Made by a program: the position numbers and the translations under genes. From Prevotella sp. (GTDB lineage: Bacteria; Bacteroidota; Bacteroidia; Bacteroidales; Muribaculaceae), in contig JAMPBN010000001.1 in the NCBI GenBank assembly GCA_023666665.1, forward strand, positions 857,944-921,943: DNA of 64,000 nucleotides, given 5' to 3'. Below are positions 1 to 8,892 of this stretch, one piece after another. The stretch's first letter is position 1; each line of letters starts with the position of its first letter. The notes below the pieces were generated by a model. The model searched no databases, had not been told where the DNA came from, and saw only the letters and a program-made list of their open reading frames with translations.

Positions 1-69
1 TTAGACGAATGTGGAATCAACTACAAACAGTATAAGCCGACAAGGAAGACCAAGCCTAAAAAACCTTAA
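1..69 (+). CDS. C-terminal tail of a gene cut by the window start (unidentified)
   Basis: Frame 1 is open from the first base to a TAA at 67-69 and gives 22 residues ending in a Lys/Pro-rich basic tail (KPTRKTKPKKP). Too little is visible to name the product. It lies about 220 bases from the 3' end of a tRNA-Leu gene on the other strand, with integrase-arm-like repeats between, so it may be the last gene of an element integrated at that tRNA (inference). A 22-codon open frame can also arise by chance. Confidence 0.4.
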   Translation, partial: LDECGINYKQYKPTRKTKPKKP

Positions 70-80
70 AATCGGTGCTC

Positions 81-239
81 GTGTCAACGCCGTGTCAACC
101 GGAGAAATTTCGTATGCCCAACCGAGGTGTGTTAAACTTTGTTAAAGTTTTCAAATTCGATTCATTCAGCCCGATAAAATAGGGTAAAAATTAGCGTAAA
201 ATTGAGGTCGGTTGACATACGGTTGACACGGGCTGAATG
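81..239. repeat. Paired arm-type repeats at probable end of integrated element
   Basis: GTGTCAAC occurs at 81-88 and 92-99, and its complement appears as GTTGACAT at 211-218 and GTTGACAC at 222-229. Both pairs have an 11-base period, and the two pairs face each other. A further perfect 11-bp inverted repeat, CATTCAGCCCG at 163-173 and CGGGCTGAATG at 229-239, overlaps the right pair. Short directly repeated sites at helical spacing next to a tRNA 3' end are typical of tyrosine-integrase arm sites; the assignment is inference. The stretch 70-286 contains no gene that I can support. Confidence 0.45.
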
Positions 240-243
240 CAAA

Positions 244-278
244 AATCGCAAGTAGTTGGAAATTAACTACTTGCGATT
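244..278 (-). terminator. Terminator of tRNA-Leu
   Basis: A perfect 14-bp inverted repeat (244-257 with 265-278, 7-base loop) begins 8 bases beyond the tRNA 3' end. Read on the minus strand it is followed by TTTTTGC, so it has the form of an intrinsic terminator for the tRNA transcript. Confidence 0.65.
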
Positions 279-286
279 GAAATGGG

Positions 287-367
287 TGCCCAGAACAGGA
301 CTCGAACCTGCACGCCTCGCAGCACTCGCACCTGAAACGAGCGCGTCTACCATTCCGCCACCTGGGC
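287..367 (-). tRNA. tRNA-Leu(CAG)
   Basis: The reverse complement folds as an 81-nt class II tRNA. The acceptor stem is GCCCAGG/TCTGGGC with discriminator A. The D-arm contains GGTAGACGC. The anticodon loop is TTCAGGT, giving anticodon CAG, which reads CUG leucine codons. There is a long variable arm and a T-loop TTCGAGT. No CCA is encoded; the bases after the discriminator are CCC. A promoter-like -7 box lies upstream and a hairpin terminator downstream. Confidence 0.95.
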
Positions 368-398
368 AAGGTGTTCTGAATTTTTGCATTTCAGTGGT

Positions 399-407
399 GC
401 AAAGTTA
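399..407 (-). promoter_or_regulatory. -7 promoter box for tRNA-Leu
   Basis: Minus-strand TAACTTTGC matches the Bacteroidetes -7 consensus TAnnTTTGC, 31 bases before the mature tRNA 5' end. A TTG-containing stretch about 20 bases further upstream could serve as the -33 element. Confidence 0.6.
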
Positions 408-448
408 CAACGTTTTTGCGGGTTTTGCAAGTTTTTTTGCCGATTTTT

Positions 449-826
449 TTATTTGGGCGAGATTATTACCGATCCAAGTAGGCAGGCAAGGATGCCCATG
501 AGCAGGCTTAATGCGATGTAGATGAGGGCAGTGAGGGTGTCGCCTTGGCGCAGCATCATCAGAATGTCGTTGCTGAACGTGGAGTAGGTGGTGAAGCCGC
601 CGCAGAGGCCTGCGGTTAGCAGCAGGCGGAGTTCGTTGGAGAGGTTGAGCTTGGCCGAGAGGGCGTAGAAGAGGCCGATGAGGAAGCTGCCGACGATGTT
701 GACTGTAAACGTTGCCCAGGGGAAGTGGTAGGGCGTAATGCGTTCGTGCAGGAGCAGCTGGGTGGCGTAGCGCAAGGTGCTTCCGAGTCCGCCGCCAAGG
801 AATATTGCTATGAATTTAATGAGCAT
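449..826 (-). CDS. crcB: Fluoride ion channel CrcB/FluC
   Basis: Small (125 aa), four-helix membrane protein of the family's usual length, expected in the inner membrane as a dual-topology dimer exporting fluoride. Diagnostic motifs are GGGLGSTLRY (residues 11-20), the conserved Asn in VNIVGSFLIG (Asn43) and GGFTTYSTFS (76-85), which forms the central Na+ site and phenylalanine track in characterised FluC channels. Its start overlaps the 3' end of polA by 11 bases on the same strand, so it is probably translated from the polA transcript. No fluoride riboswitch can be placed upstream because polA coding sequence lies there. Confidence 0.93.
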   Translation of the reverse strand: MLIKFIAIFLGGGLGSTLRYATQLLLHERITPYHFPWATFTVNIVGSFLIGLFYALSAKLNLSNELRLLLTAGLCGGFTTYSTFSNDILMMLRQGDTLTALIYIALSLLMGILACLLGSVIISPK

Positions 827-3494
827 CGAGCCAGTTGGTTGCCGTGCCGGCGCTAACTTCGAGGGATACTTTGCCGTGGTATGCGCCTTGCATCGAAGAT
901 GTTACTATTTCTTGCAGAGTGGGGAGTTCGTCGGGCAGAACGTTAAACACCAGTTCATCGTGAACCTGTATTATCATCGTTGAGCGCAACCCGGCTTTTT
1001 TCATCCGTGCCGCAATGTCGACCATAGCACATTTAATGATGTCGGCGGCAGAGCCTTGGAGCGGAGCGTTGATGGCGTTGCGCTCGGCATATCCGCGCAC
1101 TATGGCGTTGCGTGAGGTGATGTCGGGGAGCATACGCCGACGCCCCATTACGGTAGTGACGTAGCCGCGTTGGCGGGCGTGTTCTACCGTGTCGGTCATA
1201 TACTGCTTCACGGCGGGATAGCTTGCAAAGTATCCGTCGATGAGCTGCTTGGCTTCGCCGCGTGGTATTTTCAGACGCTCGCTCAGGCCGAATGCCGATA
1301 TGCCGTAGATAATGCCGAAGTTGGCGGTTTTGGCGTTGCGGCGCTGGGTGTCGGTTACGTCGTTGAGCGCTTCGTGGTAAATCATTGCCGCCGTTGCGCG
1401 GTGAATGTCCTGACCCCGGGCAAAGGCCTCAATCATAGCCGTGTCGCCGGATATGTCGGCCATCAGGCGAAGTTCTATCTGCGAATAGTCGGCAGAGAGT
1501 ATCAGGCAACCGGGGTCGGCAATAAATGCCCGGCGTATTTCGCGCCCTTCGTCGGTGCGTATCGGTATGTTTTGAAGATTGGGGTTGACCGATGACAGTC
1601 GCCCCGTAGCCGTTCCGGTTTGGTTAAACGTGGTGTGAATCTTGCCGGTGCGGGGGTTGACGAGGGTGGGGAGGGCGTTAATATACGTGGCGAGGAGTTT
1701 GCGCAGTCCTCTGATTTCGAGTATGAGGTCAACTATGGGGTGGGTGTCGCGATATTTTTCGAGGGTTTCTTCCGTCGTTGAGTAGCCGCCGGTTTTTGTG
1801 CGTTTTACTTTGCTGTCGAGTTGCAGTTCTGCAAAAAGCACGTGGCCGACTTGCGACGGCGAACTGATGTTAAACGGATGTCCAACCATCTCATAGGCCT
1901 GCTGCTCCATATCTTCCATCCGTTTGGTCAGGGTTATGGATTGCTGAGCCAAAAGGGCGGCATCTATGCGTACGCCGTTCCATTCCATATCGGCCAAGAC
2001 CGGCGCGAGGTCTTGTTCGAGCTGTTCAAGCGCGGGCGATATTTCATTGCGGCGCAGTTCATCCTTGAGTGGTGTGTAGAGCCGGAGCGAGAGGTCCGCA
2101 CGCTGGCATATTACGTTTTGTGCATTCTCGAGCGCTGCATATTTTTTTGTTGCAACGCTCTGTTCGGCATCAAGTGTGCGAGTGTGGAGCAATTCTGCCG
2201 CAATGTCGCTGAGCGAATGTTTCATTTCCGGCTGGAGCAGATAGTGAGCCAGCGAAATGTCGTAGTGGCGGGCAGTCCAGTTGATGCCAAAACGCCGCAG
2301 CAGGATAAGGTCGCGCTTATAGTCGTTGGTCACAATCTCCAGTTCGGGGTTGGATAGCAGCGACTTTAGGGTGTCGAGTTCGGACGTGGGGAAATATGCC
2401 GCGAGTTCAGGCGTCGCCGCTATGGCAAAGCCCTGAACCTCGGCGGTCATTGCCTCCGCGCCGATTGCATAGATGCTGAGTCCGATTCGGTTGGTGACTT
2501 TGGCGAGAACATCTTCTTTCGAGGCCGCGTAGTTAACCTCTTCAGGTTGTTCGCTTTCGAGGTCGAAGAGCGACCCCATACCGTCGTCGGGCGTCGGGCG
2601 TTGGGCCTCGGGAGCCGGGCGTCGGGCGTTGGGGAGTTTTGCTATGAACGAGCGAAATTCGAGTTCTTCGTAGATTTGACGCAGAGCGTCGTAGTCGGGT
2701 TCGCAGCGGCGCAATGACTCCGGCTCAATGTTAATGGGAATGTCGGTGCGAATCGTGGCAAGGTCTTTCGAGAGCAGAATCTTGTCGCGATTTTCCTCAA
2801 TTTTGGCTTTGAGAGTTCCCTTGATTTCGTCGGTGTGGGCCAACATATTTTCTACCGAGTCAAACTGACAAATCAGCTTGACAGCGGTTTTTTCGCCTAC
2901 TCCGGGACATCCGGGAATGTTGTCAGACGCATCGCCTTCGAGCGCCAGCAGGTCAATAACCTGTTCGGGGCGGTCAATGCCGTAGCGGTCGCATACCTGT
3001 TGCGGCCCTCTAACCTCAAAGCCCTGACCCTTAAGCGCCGGGCGATACATAAAAATGTTGTTGCGCACCAGCTGACCGTAGTCCTTGTCGGGCGTCATCA
3101 TATATGTAGTAAAGCTGGAGGCGGAGGCGCGGTGGGCAAGGGTGCCGATAACGTCGTCGGCTTCATATTCGCGAAGTTCAACAACCGGAATACACATAGC
3201 TTTAAGTATCTGCTTGATATACGGAACGGCTACGGTAATGTCTTCGGGCTGCTTTTCGCGGTTGGCCTTATAGTCGGGGAAGAGGTCGTGGCGGAATGTA
3301 TGTCCGCCCGGTGGGTCAAAACACACGGCAAGGTGGGTCGGTTCTTCTTTTTTGATGAGGTCTTCGAGAGTGTTGACAAATCCGAATATGGCGGAAGTAT
3401 TCACCCCCTTTGAGGTAACTCGCGGATTGCGAAACAGAGCATAATATGCCCGATAAATCAGTGCATACGCGTCAAGAAGGAAGAGCTTTTCCAC
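816..3494 (-). CDS. polA: DNA polymerase I
   Basis: 892 aa, close to family length. Residues 1-280 are the 5'-3' exonuclease (flap) domain, with FLLDAYALIYRAYYA at the start and EADDVIGTLA and LEGDASDNIPG metal-site motifs. Residues 325-500 occupy the 3'-5' exonuclease position, but the region that should carry the first catalytic Asp-x-Glu reads IGLSIYAIG, so proofreading is probably lost. Residues 500-892 are the polymerase, with motif A (SADYSQIELR), motif B (RRNAKTANFGIIYG) and motif C (VHDELVF). Residues about 290-306 form a Pro/Arg-rich linker coded by a repeated GC-rich DNA word. It repairs DNA and removes RNA primers. crcB overlaps its end. Confidence 0.97.
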   Translation of the reverse strand: MEKLFLLDAYALIYRAYYALFRNPRVTSKGVNTSAIFGFVNTLEDLIKKEEPTHLAVCFDPPGGHTFRHDLFPDYKANREKQPEDITVAVPYIKQILKAMCIPVVELREYEADDVIGTLAHRASASSFTTYMMTPDKDYGQLVRNNIFMYRPALKGQGFEVRGPQQVCDRYGIDRPEQVIDLLALEGDASDNIPGCPGVGEKTAVKLICQFDSVENMLAHTDEIKGTLKAKIEENRDKILLSKDLATIRTDIPINIEPESLRRCEPDYDALRQIYEELEFRSFIAKLPNARRPAPEAQRPTPDDGMGSLFDLESEQPEEVNYAASKEDVLAKVTNRIGLSIYAIGAEAMTAEVQGFAIAATPELAAYFPTSELDTLKSLLSNPELEIVTNDYKRDLILLRRFGINWTARHYDISLAHYLLQPEMKHSLSDIAAELLHTRTLDAEQSVATKKYAALENAQNVICQRADLSLRLYTPLKDELRRNEISPALEQLEQDLAPVLADMEWNGVRIDAALLAQQSITLTKRMEDMEQQAYEMVGHPFNISSPSQVGHVLFAELQLDSKVKRTKTGGYSTTEETLEKYRDTHPIVDLILEIRGLRKLLATYINALPTLVNPRTGKIHTTFNQTGTATGRLSSVNPNLQNIPIRTDEGREIRRAFIADPGCLILSADYSQIELRLMADISGDTAMIEAFARGQDIHRATAAMIYHEALNDVTDTQRRNAKTANFGIIYGISAFGLSERLKIPRGEAKQLIDGYFASYPAVKQYMTDTVEHARQRGYVTTVMGRRRMLPDITSRNAIVRGYAERNAINAPLQGSAADIIKCAMVDIAARMKKAGLRSTMIIQVHDELVFNVLPDELPTLQEIVTSSMQGAYHGKVSLEVSAGTATNWLDAH

Positions 3495-3516
3495 TGAGTT
3501 AATTAGTAATTAGAAA

Positions 3517-6500
3517 TTAGTAATTAGTAGTTTTTGTGCCGTTGACGATATAGAAACCTTTGCCGGGTTTGTTTACGCGGCGGCCCTGAAGGTCATAAAT
3601 TTCAATTTCGGCATCTTGGGGGGTATCAAGACCGTTAATCAACATTGTTTGCTTGTCAAGTGCGAAGTTGTCGCCAATATTATCGGGTAGGTCGCTTTTA
3701 AGCAGATATGCCGAGTTGGCCGGAATGTTGCCTGAGGTTTTCAGCGAGAACTGACCTTCGGAGTTCAGAAGATAATAATCGCCGGGGCAGGAGAGTTCTA
3801 CGGTAGTTCCGTGCAGAAGATTATCGGTGTTGGCCGTGGGCATCTCATAATTCAGTGTGAAAGTCAGTTTTGCCCCCGGGGTAGCTCCGCGAACTATAAA
3901 AGGCTCTGCGGCTGGAATTGATTCGTCGATTTTAGCCAGTATGCAACCGTCGGTCGTTGACACTTCAGTTACTGCGTAGCAGGTGACGTTTGATGGTGCT
4001 ACGGTGGCTGCGGGCAATACGAGCGTGAAGTCCTTGGCGGGAGCGGTTACGGTTATTTCCTTTGTTGCTTCGCTTATGGTAAGAGTTCTCTCTCCGAGTA
4101 TGAGTTCGGGAAAAGATGAACCGTAGCTGAGGCTGTATTCAAATTCGCCGGGTGTGGTGGTGTGGAGCGACGAGAAGTCACCGGAGGCAGAGATGCCGGA
4201 GTTGAAATGGCGCAGTTTTACCTTGTCGGTAGCTGTGGGTTCAAGCAGCCATTTATCGGTCAGTTCGTTTGTGGTGTTTTCGCTAAACGCAAGGCTCTCG
4301 GGGTTGATGGCATCACCGGCTTGCTGAGGATTTGCGGCAATCGACTTACCTTCGTGGGCTACGGTAAAGGGGTGTATGAACAAGCGGCCTTCGGGAAAAC
4401 CGGTTACTTTCTTGGTGCTGTTTTTGGCGTATACTATGCCGTTTTTTACGTTGTAAGTTGAATTGCCGGATTTTACGCTGTAATCTTGGAGTGCACTAAA
4501 TCCGCTGAATATCTCGCCGGGAATCACGGCCCCGCCGCTTGTGTGGGCAAAGCTCAGCGTGTAATTTATTCCCTTGGGAATTGCGGTGGCGTATTGGCTG
4601 ATATCTTTCATCTGCGTGGAGTTGGAAATCTCCTTAATTTGAGTCATACCGTTAGCAGATGCCGTTACTGTAAGTTTCTTTGCCGAAGCGTCAAATTCTG
4701 CAATGATTGAAAAGTCGCCGGTGAGTTTTACGTTGTCGAAGGTGATTTTACCGTTATTGCCGCAGTCCCATTTTATTGTCAGAATACCGTCCTTGCTGAG
4801 ATAAAATTGACTCCAACCGTTGGAATAGTCATCGGCAAGACAGTTCGTTCCGTTGCCATAGAGAGAGCTGCCGTATTGGTTGAATGAAGAGCCGTCGTTG
4901 CTCCCTTCGATGTACATAATCCAGCTTTCCGTGCCGGAAATGGTGGGCGACACTTGGGTGAGTTTGTTTTGAGTGCCATCGCCGGTATGTTGGGTGGAAA
5001 AGAACACGTCGGGTTTTTCGTCGGCGAATTCGGCGTCGGGCAGAATAATGGTGTCAATCCCTTTCTTGATGTTGTCAAAGGCTTCGGGGTTGATTGCACC
5101 GACTGTTACCTCGGTTTCGGCGAGGTTGAGTTTGGTTCCGCTGCCTCCGGCCACTTCGGTAACGCGAGCCTTATCGTTGGTCATCGGCTCCCAATTAAGG
5201 GTGTAGTCGCCGGCTGACAGGGGTACGATTTCAAAGATGCAAGTGATATGGGCGTTGTCGTATGCCTTGAAGTTTACGTTTGTACCTTCGTCGGAAGTCC
5301 ATTTCTGAGGAATTTCGCGGCCGTGGTTGTCGACCCAGCGGGCAACGCGAGTGCCGACTTTGGGGAATGCGGTAAGTATTACATTGTCGCCGGGTGCGTA
5401 GAGGTTGGTGGTTTCATTTTCAGAACGTACCGTGCCGAGACGTGTGTCGGAAGATGCTACGGTTACTTCGCTGACAAAGTCGGCATAATCGGTAACATCA
5501 AGAATCAACTCGTAGATTACGCGGTTAGTGGGAGCGTCGGCAGGAACTGCATTAATGGTTGAATCATATTGATTGGTCCATGAACTATCGAAGCGAAGGC
5601 GAATATGAGTAGTACCCAATTCTGCATCATAGGGGAGCAGCATAGTGAAGGAGCCGGTTCCTACTTCGGTGTTGTTGTTGCTTTTATATGTGCCGAGAGT
5701 GCCAAGCAGTTCGCCGTCGGCAACGTTGAATTTGCCGTCGTTGTTGAGGTCGACGTAGGCCGACAGATACATAATATTCATACCGGTAGCCATGGGTGCA
5801 TTATATTTGAAAGTGAATTCACTGCCCGGCGCAGCTTTAATGCGAGTGGGAATCTGAATGAAGTGGTCTGTGGGACAATCGTTTGCGGTATAGAGTTCGG
5901 TGGTTTCGCCGCCTTGCTCCAGACTCATAGTTTTAATATATTGGCCATATGACCTCATAGTGCTTAAGTCGCTGCCATCGGTTGCCCCATTATATTCGGG
6001 TACGCCCCATTTGTTTACTACGAAGTTTGCGGTAAATTCGGCGGCATCTTTGCCGTAGTAGTTGTAGGGGTTGTCGTTGCCGAGGTTATTTCCGGCTGCG
6101 TCAGTCCAGTGGTCGAAGTCGAAGCCGATTTCGGGAGTAGCGAGAAGTGATACTACTGCGGTATTGGTTACGCTTGTGTCGTCAGCACCCACAATGCTTG
6201 CGCTGCCCTGCGATGAATCAGCGCTCTTAACGCTTACGGTACGCGCATCGGTGATGTCAACCAAAATCTTTACGGTATAATATACAATAGTACCGTCGCT
6301 GAGTTCGAGCTTAACGTTGCGCTCACCAATCGGGGCGCTCGAGTCGAGAGAATATGTGGCGGCCTCTTGGCGTTCTTCAGTCTCATACAGGCCGTTGCGG
6401 TTGAGGTCGATAGTGATTGCAGCGATTTTTACGTCGCTGTCAATTGCCGGAGCATAAACGCTTTCCGGGGCGGCTTGGTCGTAGAATTTCTTTTTATAGT

Positions 6501-8700
6501 CGTTGGTGAGCAGGCGGTCAATGTAGATAGGCGCTTGGTCGGAAATTTTGGAGGTGAAAGTGCTGATATATTTGGGGAGGAATTGCGCAGCGAGTTCGCG
6601 AGAATTGCCCACAGGGGTATCGTCGTAGGCATCCGGGTTGGAGTGTGCCCAATCCCATTCCCATTGGAACCAACCGCCCTTGGGTGCATTCATCCCATTC
6701 TCAAACCATATTTTCCAGCGTTGGTAATAGTAGTCTTTCATCATACCACCCCACTCGCGGTAGGAATAGTCACGCAGACCGCCGCTCTCCTGAAAACTCC
6801 AAGTAGAAATAATTGTTCGGGCATTGTTGAGTTCCAACCAGTCGCGGTCGGCATTGGTCGTGCCGCTGACTTCGTCGGCCATTTGGCGAGCGCGCTTAGT
6901 CCAGTGTCCGAGCGTAAATTCCTTGTTGGAGTTAAGGAGTTCATCAAGGTCGAGAATGAGTTCCAACAGGGCGTCGCGACGCTTGTTGAAGAGTTCGGTA
7001 TTACCGGCAGAGTTGGCCTCTTTGAGTCCGGCGAGTAGTGATTTGCTGTAATCGGTAAGAGCCTGGCGGGCAATGTCGGTAACGTCGAAAGAGTAGTTCA
7101 GACCACTGAGGTTGGCCTCGACGAGCTTGTATGCGGCTTCAATAACCGCCGCGCGGTCGTAGAAAATGTCGGCGTTGCCCCACGATGAAACTTTGCCAAC
7201 CTCCAGAGCGGGGCGTGCACAGATTACTGCTTCGTGGGGAGGCTGAACGCTGGAGGTCATATTGAGCGCGGTAGTACGCAGCAGTTCCCAAGCCTCAGCG
7301 GCTGCGGCAGATTCGGTCCCATAACGGCGCTTGGTGTACTCGGCCATCCACTGTGCGGCATCGGGTTTTTCGCTCAACCAGGGGAGTTCAAACAGCAAAT
7401 CATATTGAACCGGGGTCTGCTCAATGCCTTCGGGCGATGCGCCGACACCTTTAACAGATGCGGTGTTCAGGGCATTGAAATAGCCGTCGATAGTACCTTG
7501 AAAGCGACCGTCAAAACCGGTGCGTGCGCCGAAATTATAGATGGTGCTGAAAATGGTTTCGTGGCCGTTGAACGTAGTGTAAGCCGGCGCACGCTCCGCA
7601 TTCAGGTCAAGTACAATCAGCTTGCCCTTGGGTACGCCGTTAAGGCTTTGTTTCTGATGGGCGTTCCATTGCCATTGCTGAATTACCCACTTGGAGTCGG
7701 ACGTAGCAGCATCCATTATATCATAGAGCTGTTTATAAAGCTCAAGTGCATAAGAGGAATTACCTACGCCACCTTCGTGGAACGGATCCATAGAGTAGTA
7801 TTTGCTTTCGCCGAGAACTTCGTGGAGGCGTTTGTAATAGTTTGCGCCTACGGCTTTGAGCTTGTCAACGTCGCTGACCGAAGGGAGGTGAGGGCGACTA
7901 AAGCCGCACCAGCCGCCGGTAGACTCGGTTGAGAGACCTGATTTGCCGGCAAACGTGCTCGGTACTTGATAGAAGCCCGGAAGTACCGGCTCCATACCCA
8001 GCGAGTGCATACGCTCCATCATTTTTTTGCCCAAATGAGCCTGACGCTCATACCACCAGTCGGGGTTCGGGCCGCCGTGACCCTCAAGGTTGTTCATGCT
8101 AAACCACGCCATAAAGCAGGGGCCGGCAATGAATGCGTTGGCTTCATCTTTAGTGTAGCCGTAATCTTCCATCAGGAACTTGCGCCACACTTCTTCAATG
8201 CCGATAATCTGCAGCGGCATATTGATGCCGTGGAGTGCCATCCAGTCGATTTCTTCCTGCCAACGATCCCAGGTCCACGTACTCATTGAGTAGGAGAATG
8301 TGCAGTAGTTCATGTAATAGCGATATTCGGCCGTGGTGGTGTGTTCCTCCTCTGCTGCGGGGGTGGGCAGAGAGTCAATGGTCGGGTGCGGGTCGTTCCA
8401 CGACACGTTGATATTCGCATAATGGTTCAGATACCAGCCGATGCCGGTAGTCACAGCCGAAAGGGTAGTGCCGGTAATGCACGGCTTGCCGTTTTCGGCC
8501 GAGATTTTAAATATTTCGGCTCCGGTGGATGACTTATATGTATCGTCAACTTTGGTGACAAATTTGCTGGCCGTGCCCTCGCCGCCAATGCGGTTGAGCA
8601 GGTCGGTGACCGATTGCGGATTAGTTAAAACTTCCGCTGACGCGCTGACAGCCAGCGCCAGAGCCGACAGCGTAGCAATCGTTAGATTTTTGAATTTCAT
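3517..8700 (-). CDS. Secreted alpha-N-acetylglucosaminidase (GH89), multidomain
   Basis: 1727 aa, more than twice a typical NAGLU-type enzyme. Signal peptide at residues 1-22. The GH89 core occupies about 25-720: a small N-terminal domain, then a TIM barrel (EYRYYMNYCTFSYS near 125), with Glu309 in MDPFHEGG as likely acid/base and Glu424 in SPEGIEQ as likely nucleophile by alignment with human NAGLU. Beyond it come an InlB-type beta repeat (FDFDHWTD), a GEVED-like module (YVDLNNDGKF), further beta-rich modules, and a C-terminal tail with LQGRRV, Pro and GFYIVNG resembling a type IX/Por sorting signal. It should release terminal alpha-GlcNAc from mucin-type or heparan glycans. It has its own promoter at 8735-8743. 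Confidence 0.93.
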   Translation of the reverse strand: MKFKNLTIATLSALALAVSASAEVLTNPQSVTDLLNRIGGEGTASKFVTKVDDTYKSSTGAEIFKISAENGKPCITGTTLSAVTTGIGWYLNHYANINVSWNDPHPTIDSLPTPAAEEEHTTTAEYRYYMNYCTFSYSMSTWTWDRWQEEIDWMALHGINMPLQIIGIEEVWRKFLMEDYGYTKDEANAFIAGPCFMAWFSMNNLEGHGGPNPDWWYERQAHLGKKMMERMHSLGMEPVLPGFYQVPSTFAGKSGLSTESTGGWCGFSRPHLPSVSDVDKLKAVGANYYKRLHEVLGESKYYSMDPFHEGGVGNSSYALELYKQLYDIMDAATSDSKWVIQQWQWNAHQKQSLNGVPKGKLIVLDLNAERAPAYTTFNGHETIFSTIYNFGARTGFDGRFQGTIDGYFNALNTASVKGVGASPEGIEQTPVQYDLLFELPWLSEKPDAAQWMAEYTKRRYGTESAAAAEAWELLRTTALNMTSSVQPPHEAVICARPALEVGKVSSWGNADIFYDRAAVIEAAYKLVEANLSGLNYSFDVTDIARQALTDYSKSLLAGLKEANSAGNTELFNKRRDALLELILDLDELLNSNKEFTLGHWTKRARQMADEVSGTTNADRDWLELNNARTIISTWSFQESGGLRDYSYREWGGMMKDYYYQRWKIWFENGMNAPKGGWFQWEWDWAHSNPDAYDDTPVGNSRELAAQFLPKYISTFTSKISDQAPIYIDRLLTNDYKKKFYDQAAPESVYAPAIDSDVKIAAITIDLNRNGLYETEERQEAATYSLDSSAPIGERNVKLELSDGTIVYYTVKILVDITDARTVSVKSADSSQGSASIVGADDTSVTNTAVVSLLATPEIGFDFDHWTDAAGNNLGNDNPYNYYGKDAAEFTANFVVNKWGVPEYNGATDGSDLSTMRSYGQYIKTMSLEQGGETTELYTANDCPTDHFIQIPTRIKAAPGSEFTFKYNAPMATGMNIMYLSAYVDLNNDGKFNVADGELLGTLGTYKSNNNTEVGTGSFTMLLPYDAELGTTHIRLRFDSSWTNQYDSTINAVPADAPTNRVIYELILDVTDYADFVSEVTVASSDTRLGTVRSENETTNLYAPGDNVILTAFPKVGTRVARWVDNHGREIPQKWTSDEGTNVNFKAYDNAHITCIFEIVPLSAGDYTLNWEPMTNDKARVTEVAGGSGTKLNLAETEVTVGAINPEAFDNIKKGIDTIILPDAEFADEKPDVFFSTQHTGDGTQNKLTQVSPTISGTESWIMYIEGSNDGSSFNQYGSSLYGNGTNCLADDYSNGWSQFYLSKDGILTIKWDCGNNGKITFDNVKLTGDFSIIAEFDASAKKLTVTASANGMTQIKEISNSTQMKDISQYATAIPKGINYTLSFAHTSGGAVIPGEIFSGFSALQDYSVKSGNSTYNVKNGIVYAKNSTKKVTGFPEGRLFIHPFTVAHEGKSIAANPQQAGDAINPESLAFSENTTNELTDKWLLEPTATDKVKLRHFNSGISASGDFSSLHTTTPGEFEYSLSYGSSFPELILGERTLTISEATKEITVTAPAKDFTLVLPAATVAPSNVTCYAVTEVSTTDGCILAKIDESIPAAEPFIVRGATPGAKLTFTLNYEMPTANTDNLLHGTTVELSCPGDYYLLNSEGQFSLKTSGNIPANSAYLLKSDLPDNIGDNFALDKQTMLINGLDTPQDAEIEIYDLQGRRVNKPGKGFYIVNGTKTTNY

Positions 8701-8734
8701 GGAATCAATGTAAAAAAGATTAGCGTATATTTCC

Positions 8735-8743
8735 GCAAATCTA
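8735..8743 (-). promoter_or_regulatory. -7 promoter box for the GH89 gene
   Basis: Minus-strand TAGATTTGC matches TAnnTTTGC exactly, 34 bases before the GH89 start codon, which allows a short untranslated leader. The -33 element is not obvious. Confidence 0.55.
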
Positions 8744-8770
8744 CGAAATTTCCCCTAATCCTGCAAATCC

Positions 8771-8809
8771 ACCCCCATACCTGCTCCCCTTTCAGGGGGT
8801 AGGGGGGCT
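8771..8809. repeat. C-rich/G-rich hairpin repeat between divergent genes
   Basis: This stretch has the form ACCCCCAT...CTCCCCTTTCAGGGGGTAGGGGGG. CCCC at 8786-8789 pairs with GGGG at 8795-8798. Short CCCCT/AGGGGG palindromic words of this kind are scattered in intergenic DNA of Bacteroidetes. It lies between the GH89 and YitT promoters and belongs to neither gene. Confidence 0.35.
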
Positions 8810-8854
8810 TGGCGGCAAGGTTTAACTTTTTTTTGCTTGGCGACGGAATTTTTG

Positions 8855-8863
8855 TAACTTTGC
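8855..8863 (+). promoter_or_regulatory. -7 promoter box for yitT-DUF1846
   Basis: TAACTTTGC, an exact consensus -7 box, stands 29 bases before the YitT start codon. TTTTG about 20 bases upstream (8831-8835) could be the -33 element. Confidence 0.65.
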
Positions 8864-8892
8864 AGCATTATTAGTTAACCAATCATCGCACC

